Part shown: positions 39,708 to 44,009 of the stretch, one piece after another
Numbering within the stretch: position 1 is the stretch's first letter
How the letters are laid out: each line of letters begins with the position of its first letter
DNA from: Desulfobacteraceae bacterium
GTDB taxonomy: Bacteria; Desulfobacterota; Desulfobacteria; Desulfobacterales; Desulfosarcinaceae
Direction: 5' to 3'
Assembly: GCA_003599575.1 (NCBI GenBank)
Contig: QZKV01000019.1
Location: 1-44,009 of the forward strand
Length of the DNA: 44,009 nt
Notes under the pieces: model-generated
Databases searched by the model: none
Told to the model about the DNA's origin: nothing
Seen by the model: only the letters and a program-made list of their open reading frames with translations
Program-made: the position numbers and the translations under genes

Positions 39708-40922
39708 ATCGGTTCCTTTCACCGGTCTCAGGCTGAGCAGCAGCCCCCAGGCGACCAGCGCCATTCCAATGACGATCCGGAACGTGAGCTGGTAACTTCC
39801 GAGAAGATCGAACAGACGGCCGGCTGCAAGGGGCCCCGCGGCGCCGCCCAGGGTGCCGAAACAAACGACGATGCCGAACAGGCTTCCGTGGAAACGGATG
39901 CCGAACCACTCCGCCACCAGGGGAGAAATGGCCGTGAAGAAGCCCCCGTGGGCCAGGCCGTAAAAAGCGGCGAAAAGATAAAGCCCCCACAGCCGGTCGG
40001 CGAACTGCAGCCACACGAGATCGCCCAGCAGCAAAAGGAAACAAGCGTGCATCACTATTTTGCTGCCCCTTCGGTCGATCACCAGGCCGCTGGCGAAACG
40101 TCCCAGCATGCTCACCCCGCCGATGGTGGACAGGACGCCGGCGGCCCGCAGCGGGGGGATGCCCGCATCGCGGGCATAGGGCACGATGTGCAGCAGGATG
40201 ATCATCAGGCAGAAGACAAGAAAAAGATTGAGCAGGCAGATGGTCCACAACTGGACCGTCCGGACCGCCTGCGACAATGAAAGGCCGAGGTCCGCTTCCG
40301 GCACCGCGAAATCGGCCCCGGCGGTTTGCGGCCGGTTTTTCAGGATCATTGCGGCCGGGTCGCGGCGCAGAAACTGGGCCATGAGCGCCAGGGCGGCGGC
40401 CACGCCGATGCCGATCAGCGCGATCGCCCAGCGCCATCCGTAGTGCAGGATCAGGGCGCCGGCGAGCAGCGGGATGGCGAACTGTCCGGCGCCCGTGCCC
40501 ACCTTGACGATGCCGGTCATGAACCCCCGGCGCTGGGAGAACCAGCGCGCGACGGTGGTCAAGGCGATGACATCGATCGCGCTGAGCCCCATTCCGAAGA
40601 TGAGGCCGTAGAAAAGGTAGAGTTCGCCCAGGCTGGTCAGCCGGGCCATCAGGACGCACCCCAGGCCCAGCAGCAGTGCCGTGACCGACATGATCCGGCG
40701 CGGCCCGAAGCGGTCGTTCAGCCGGCCGACCAGGATGCCGAAAACTCCCGCACACAAGAAAGCCGTGGAAGAAGCCCCGGAGATGACGGCGCGGGACCAG
40801 CCGAACTCCTCCATCAACGGGTTGAAGAAAACACCGAAGGAAATATAGGTTCCCACCCCCAGCGCCTGGATGCTGAAGCAGATGGCGGCAATGAGATAGG
40901 CATAGGAGAATGGCCGGGGCAT
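39687..40922 (-). CDS. MFS transporter, OFA/monocarboxylate type
   Basis: This encodes 411 aa, about 12 membrane segments. The N-terminus (ICFSIQALGVGTYISFGVFF, EEFGWSRAVISGA) and the loop GRLNDRFGPRRIM are typical of the oxalate/formate antiporter (OFA) and monocarboxylate branch. The ATG at 40922 follows GAGGGAAAATC. It is convergent with the Mo-oxidoreductase and could move a small organic acid used by that enzyme, although this is only context. The last six residues (LNCELY) and the stop are encoded by repeat unit 2 (39659-39707), so the original C-terminus was probably replaced when the repeat arrived. Confidence 0.82.
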   Translation of the reverse strand: MPRPFSYAYLIAAICFSIQALGVGTYISFGVFFNPLMEEFGWSRAVISGASSTAFLCAGVFGILVGRLNDRFGPRRIMSVTALLLGLGCVLMARLTSLGELYLFYGLIFGMGLSAIDVIALTTVARWFSQRRGFMTGIVKVGTGAGQFAIPLLAGALILHYGWRWAIALIGIGVAAALALMAQFLRRDPAAMILKNRPQTAGADFAVPEADLGLSLSQAVRTVQLWTICLLNLFLVFCLMIILLHIVPYARDAGIPPLRAAGVLSTIGGVSMLGRFASGLVIDRRGSKIVMHACFLLLLGDLVWLQFADRLWGLYLFAAFYGLAHGGFFTAISPLVAEWFGIRFHGSLFGIVVCFGTLGGAAGPLAAGRLFDLLGSYQLTFRIVIGMALVAWGLLLSLRPVKGTDLNCELY

Positions 40923-41359
40923 GATTTTCCCTCACAGGTCAGGTGTTGCGGTTTCTTGATGCACCGGGTTGGGGTCGGGACCAAGCCATTATATTGACAA
41001 TTCTTCGGAATCTCCCATTTGAAGTGTTTTGGTGGCTTAGACTTCTAAAAGGAGAGTAAGCCCTTTATTAGGGCATTTTAGTCAAAATTACAACCGATTA
41101 TCGTGGTCCGACCCCGGAAGTTCACCCCCAAAATTATCATCAGGCGATCAGACCGATCCTTCTCCTGAGCTGAATGCACTTCAGGATGACACCCGATCCT
41201 TTCGCGACCTCATCCCCAATTCCCTTTTCTTAGAACACCTTTTTTAAATAGCAAGCGACAGTCGTGTTAGAGAATGAAAGGAACCACTCAGCAATTTTGT
41301 CTTGAACTCACTATGATTACCTTTCGTAGAAGCAGGCAAAGGTCCGGCAGGAGGTTTGA
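40923..41359. other. Intergenic region, no gene seen
   Basis: Contains GGGGTCGGGACC near 40973 and GGTCCGACCCC near 41104, an inverted pair that may mark a small degraded repeat element. It also holds the hairpin at 41060-41074. No coding frame is convincing. Confidence 0.35.
41060..41074. terminator. Small hairpin, weak terminator-like
   Basis: GCCCT, loop TTATT, AGGGC followed by ATTTTA. The stem is short. Outer bases CTAAAA and TTTTAG could extend pairing. Confidence 0.25.
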
Positions 41360-41494
41360 ATGCAACATCATATCTGGATGATTGTCGCCTGCATACTGCC
41401 GCTTGTGCTCATCTTCATTTTGCCCGCGCTCGGCTTGAACTCGAACGGGTTGTTCGCACTGTTGTTCGGGTGCTTCTTCATGCATCTTTTATGA
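41360..41494 (+). CDS. 44-aa DUF2933-like membrane protein, possibly frameshifted at its end
   Basis: ATG at 41360 with GGAGG 5-6 bases upstream. The product MQHHIWMIVACILPLVLIFI then LPALGLNSNGLFALLFGCFF and MHLL is a single hairpin of two membrane segments. Relatives usually continue with a His/Gly-rich tail. Exactly this tail, MMRGHGHNGGKGDKG, lies immediately after in the next frame, so one base seems missing near 41488. It sits ahead of a SAM methyltransferase and a copper ATPase, as in copper-handling clusters. The function is unknown. Confidence 0.6.
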   Translation: MQHHIWMIVACILPLVLIFILPALGLNSNGLFALLFGCFFMHLL

Positions 41495-41619
41495 TGCGGG
41501 GCCACGGACACAATGGCGGAAAAGGAGATAAAGGACCGAAATGCCTGTCTGGGAAATGATTCCGGGAGTGTTGGAAAGTTCATGATGCCATTTGGTCAGA
41601 GTATTCCGGGGTGCTGGTC

Positions 41620-42267
41620 ATGGCGTTCAACAAAAATCAAATTGCTCGAATCTATCACGAACGGGCACAGCATTATGACCTTACGGCCAATTTATATTAT
41701 CTGTTTGGCCTGAGAGAATTCGCTTACCGAAAAAAGGCCGTGCAGGCATTGAGCCTTAAACCCGGCGATACGGTTGTTGAACTCGGTTGTGGCACCGGGT
41801 TGAATTTCCATTTTCTGCAGAAAAAGATCAGTCCGCATGGTCAGATTATCGGTGTCGATCTGACCGGAGCCATGCTCGCTAAAGCGCGGCAGCGTGCCCG
41901 GCGGAACCGCTGGAACAATATCAACCTGGTTCAAAGCGATGCGGCGTCTTTCGGATTTCCGCAGCGTGTGGATGGCGTCTTATCGACCTTCGCGCTCACC
42001 CTGGTTCCTGAATACGATCGGGTCATCCAAAACTGTGCTTCGGCATTACCTGCCGGCAAACGATGCGTGATTCTGGATTTCAAAAAACCCGAGCATTGGC
42101 CGAACTGGTTGATTCAGACATACGCGAGGCTTACCAAGCCATTTGGCGTTACATTGGACCTGGCTGAACGTCATCTGTGCAAATCGGTCCGCAGCCATAT
42201 GGATTTGATTGACTTTAAAGAATTCTATTTCGGTGCGATTTACATTTGTGTCGGTGCTCCGGCCTAA
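41620..42267 (+). CDS. Class I SAM-dependent methyltransferase
   Basis: This encodes 215 aa. SAM-binding motif I is [15 protein letters not shown], motif [20 protein letters not shown], and acidic loop [11 protein letters not shown]. The fold resembles UbiE/phospholipid N-methyltransferases, and [20 protein letters not shown] matches the post-core part. The ATG at 41620 ([20 protein letters not shown]) is preferred to the GTG at 41611. The substrate is unknown. It lies 35 bases before the copper ATPase and is likely co-transcribed with it. Confidence 0.78.
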   Translation: MAFNKNQIARIYHERAQHYDLTANLYYLFGLREFAYRKKAVQALSLKPGDTVVELGCGTGLNFHFLQKKISPHGQIIGVDLTGAMLAKARQRARRNRWNNINLVQSDAASFGFPQRVDGVLSTFALTLVPEYDRVIQNCASALPAGKRCVILDFKKPEHWPNWLIQTYARLTKPFGVTLDLAERHLCKSVRSHMDLIDFKEFYFGAIYICVGAPA

Positions 42268-42302
42268 AGGTGCTCCGGCCTAAAGAAAAGATAGGTGAGA
42301 AA

Positions 42303-44009
42303 ATGGATAGAAAGACGAAAATGTCGGCGGAAGAACAGATTACCGATCCGGTCTGCGGGATGGTTATTGAAAAACAGTCGGATGATCTTTCATACGACTT
42401 TAAAGGCCGTATGTACTACTTCTGCAGCACATCCTGTCTGGAAAAATTCAAGGCCGCACCTGAACATTATATCGAAAAGGACCGGCCGCCGTCGGCGGTT
42501 CCGGAACCGATGGGCGCTGCCGTGTATACCTGCCCCATGCACCCTGAAGTCCGGCAGGACAGCCCGGGCGATTGCCCGAAGTGCGGCATGGCGCTTGAGC
42601 TTCGCACCCCCATGGCGACCGGCGCCAAAACGCAATGGACCTGTCCCATGCACCCCGAGGTGGTCCGCAATGAACCCGGCGACTGTCCAATATGCGGCAT
42701 GGCCCTCGAACCCCGCGGGGGCATGGCCGGGGAAGAGGAGGAGAACCGGGAATATGTTTACATGCGCAACCGGTTCTGGGTGAGCGCCGTGCTGACCCTG
42801 CCGCTGGTCTTGATCGCCATGCGGCGTTTTTTCGGAATCGAGGAGTTGCTTGAACGTTTGGGGCCGGCGGCCCTGCACTGGTCGGAGCTGATCCTGGCGA
42901 CGCCGGTCGTGCTCTGGGGCGGGTGGATTTTCTACGTGCGGGCCTGGCGTTCGGTGGTCACGTGGAACTTGAACATGTTCACGCTGATCGGTCTGGGTAC
43001 GGCCGTGGCTTATGCCTACAGCGTAGTGGCGCTTTTGTTTCCCCAAATTTTTCCGCAATCCTTTCGGACCGGGGAGGGCACCGTCGGCGTCTATTTCGAG
43101 GCGGCTGCCGTGATCGTCACGCTGGTGCTGCTGGGCCAGATGCTCGAGCAGCGCGCCCGCAGCCGCACCGGGGCCGCTATCAAAGCGCTTTTGGGATTGG
43201 CGCCCAAAACAGCGCGCCGCCTCACCGATGCCGGGGTGGAGGAAGACATCCCTCTGGATCAGGTCCAGGTCGGCGATCGTTTGCGGGTGCGGCCGGGAGA
43301 AAAGATACCGGTCGACGGCATTGTCCTGGAGGGGGGCAGCCATGTGGACGAATCGATGATCACCGGTGAACCCATGCCCGTGGAAAAGCAAACCGATGAA
43401 AAGGTCATCGGCGCGACCGTGAACGGCACCGGATCATTGATCATCCGCGCGGAAAAGATCGGCGCGGACACGGTGCTTTCGCAGATTGTACACATGGTGG
43501 CCGAGGCCCAGCGAAGCCGGGCGCCGATACAGAAGCTGGCCGATCTCGTAGCGTCTTACTTTGTTCCGGCAGTGGTGGCGATCGCGGTGATCGCATTCAT
43601 TGTCTGGGCGCTCCTCGGGCCTGAACCGCCCATGGCCTATGCGCTGATCGTGGCGGTATCGGTTTTGATCATCGCCTGCCCGTGCGCCCTTGGGCTGGCA
43701 ACGCCCATGTCCATCATGGTGGCAACCGGCAAAGGGGCCAACTTCGGCGTGTTGTTCAAAGATGCCGAGTCGATCGAAACCCTGCGCAAAGTCAATACGC
43801 TCGTCGTGGACAAAACCGGAACATTGACCGAAGGAAAACCCCGGCTGACCCATATCGTGTCCGCCGACGGCTGGAAGGAGAACGACGTGCTGCGCCTGGC
43901 CGCCGGAATCGAAACAGCCAGCGAACACCCGCTGGCGGCCGCCATCGTCGCCGGTGCGCGGGAAAAGGGCATTGCTTTGCAGCAGGCCACCGGTTTTGAA
44001 TCCCATACC
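42303..44009 (+). CDS. copA: Copper-translocating P-type ATPase (P1B), partial at window end
   Basis: The first 569 codons are present; the frame is open to the last base. The ATG at 42303 has an AGGTGA site. The N-terminus holds a YHS domain ([23 protein letters not shown]), then two heavy-metal binding repeats ([20 protein letters not shown] and [20 protein letters not shown]). Membrane segments follow, with the TGEPMPV actuator loop, the ion site CPC (C459-P-C461) and [10 protein letters not shown] (D503). These features define a Cu+/Ag+ exporting P1B ATPase. The C-terminal ATP-binding part and last membrane segments lie beyond the window. Confidence 0.9.
   Translation, partial: MDRKTKMSAEEQITDPVCGMVIEKQSDDLSYDFKGRMYYFCSTSCLEKFKAAPEHYIEKDRPPSAVPEPMGAAVYTCPMHPEVRQDSPGDCPKCGMALELRTPMATGAKTQWTCPMHPEVVRNEPGDCPICGMALEPRGGMAGEEEENREYVYMRNRFWVSAVLTLPLVLIAMRRFFGIEELLERLGPAALHWSELILATPVVLWGGWIFYVRAWRSVVTWNLNMFTLIGLGTAVAYAYSVVALLFPQIFPQSFRTGEGTVGVYFEAAAVIVTLVLLGQMLEQRARSRTGAAIKALLGLAPKTARRLTDAGVEEDIPLDQVQVGDRLRVRPGEKIPVDGIVLEGGSHVDESMITGEPMPVEKQTDEKVIGATVNGTGSLIIRAEKIGADTVLSQIVHMVAEAQRSRAPIQKLADLVASYFVPAVVAIAVIAFIVWALLGPEPPMAYALIVAVSVLIIACPCALGLATPMSIMVATGKGANFGVLFKDAESIETLRKVNTLVVDKTGTLTEGKPRLTHIVSADGWKENDVLRLAAGIETASEHPLAAAIVAGAREKGIALQQATGFESHT

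Noticed and set aside
42390..43391. 333-codon minus-strand frame opposite the copper ATPase
   Set aside because: It is His/Gln-rich shadow. The plus strand encodes a complete series of P1B ATPase motifs, which is missed by simple ORF calls only because the gene runs off the window.
1..44009. tRNA or rRNA genes that could mark an integration site
   Set aside because: I found no cloverleaf-like sequence or rRNA segment by eye. A tRNAscan run would be needed to be certain, and none of the island edges visible here ends at a tRNA-like 3' end.

Overview
This looks like a chromosomal genomic island from a Gram-negative, probably anaerobic bacterium. My best guess is a Desulfobacterota (Desulfosarcina/Desulfobacteraceae-type) genome. 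The reasons are remnants of small-ORF/DUF2924/serine-recombinase elements, an FmdE-type protein next to a molybdopterin oxidoreductase, a probable selenoprotein, and metal-resistance genes. This is inference from gene content; no rRNA or tRNA gene is present to confirm it.

Layout. (1) 1-3.2 kb: two regulator/nucleotidyltransferase pairs. In both pairs the nucleotidyltransferase is broken. A beheaded serine recombinase follows. (2) 3.5-8.85 kb: an intact, overlapping four-gene Wadjet (JetABCD/MksFEBG-like) condensin anti-plasmid system with an unusually short JetD. (3) 8.9-11.2 kb: decayed material, comprising an intact AbiEi antitoxin with a frameshifted AbiEii toxin, a second copy of a nucleotidyltransferase C-terminus, and the C-terminal half of a serine recombinase. 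(4) 11.6-14.3 kb: a calcium-type P-type ATPase. (5) 14.7-15.2 kb: remnant of a DUF2924/recombinase element with a 38-bp tandem repeat. (6) 15.3-28.2 kb: a tightly packed eight-gene operon: XRE regulator, SNF2-type helicase, AIPR protein, 78-aa protein, zinc-hook SMC/RloC-like ATPase with a possible C-terminal HEPN and zinc ribbon, beta-class adenine methyltransferase, DUF1016 nuclease, and type III Res-like helicase-nuclease. This is the most likely undescribed system in the window. (7) 28.3-30.3 kb: a broken MntA/HepT (MNT-HEPN) pair and a Fic protein. (8) 30.6-31.8 kb, minus strand: a mercury-resistance remnant (3' end of merA, a MerC/MerT-like transporter, a small 2Fe-2S selenoprotein with an in-frame TGA and a SECIS-like hairpin, and a truncated thioredoxin). 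It is cut by a second copy of the DUF2924 element at 31.9-32.3 kb. (9) 32.3-34.65 kb, minus strand: MFS transporter, ChrB-domain protein, VTT/YqaA membrane protein. (10) 34.8-40.9 kb: HxlR regulator with a clear promoter and operator, an FmdE-MoaB/Mog fusion, a Mo/W oxidoreductase, then a convergent OFA-type MFS transporter. (11) 41.3 kb to the end: a small membrane protein, a SAM methyltransferase and a copper P-type ATPase cut off by the window end.

How it fits together. The left two thirds is a defence island built of modules, each bordered by pieces of the same type of serine-recombinase element. Intact modules (Wadjet, the 15-28 kb operon) alternate with decayed toxin-antitoxin-like pairs. 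The right third is metal and redox metabolism. Several broken genes carry only one or two single-base lesions, so either recent decay or sequence error should be considered.
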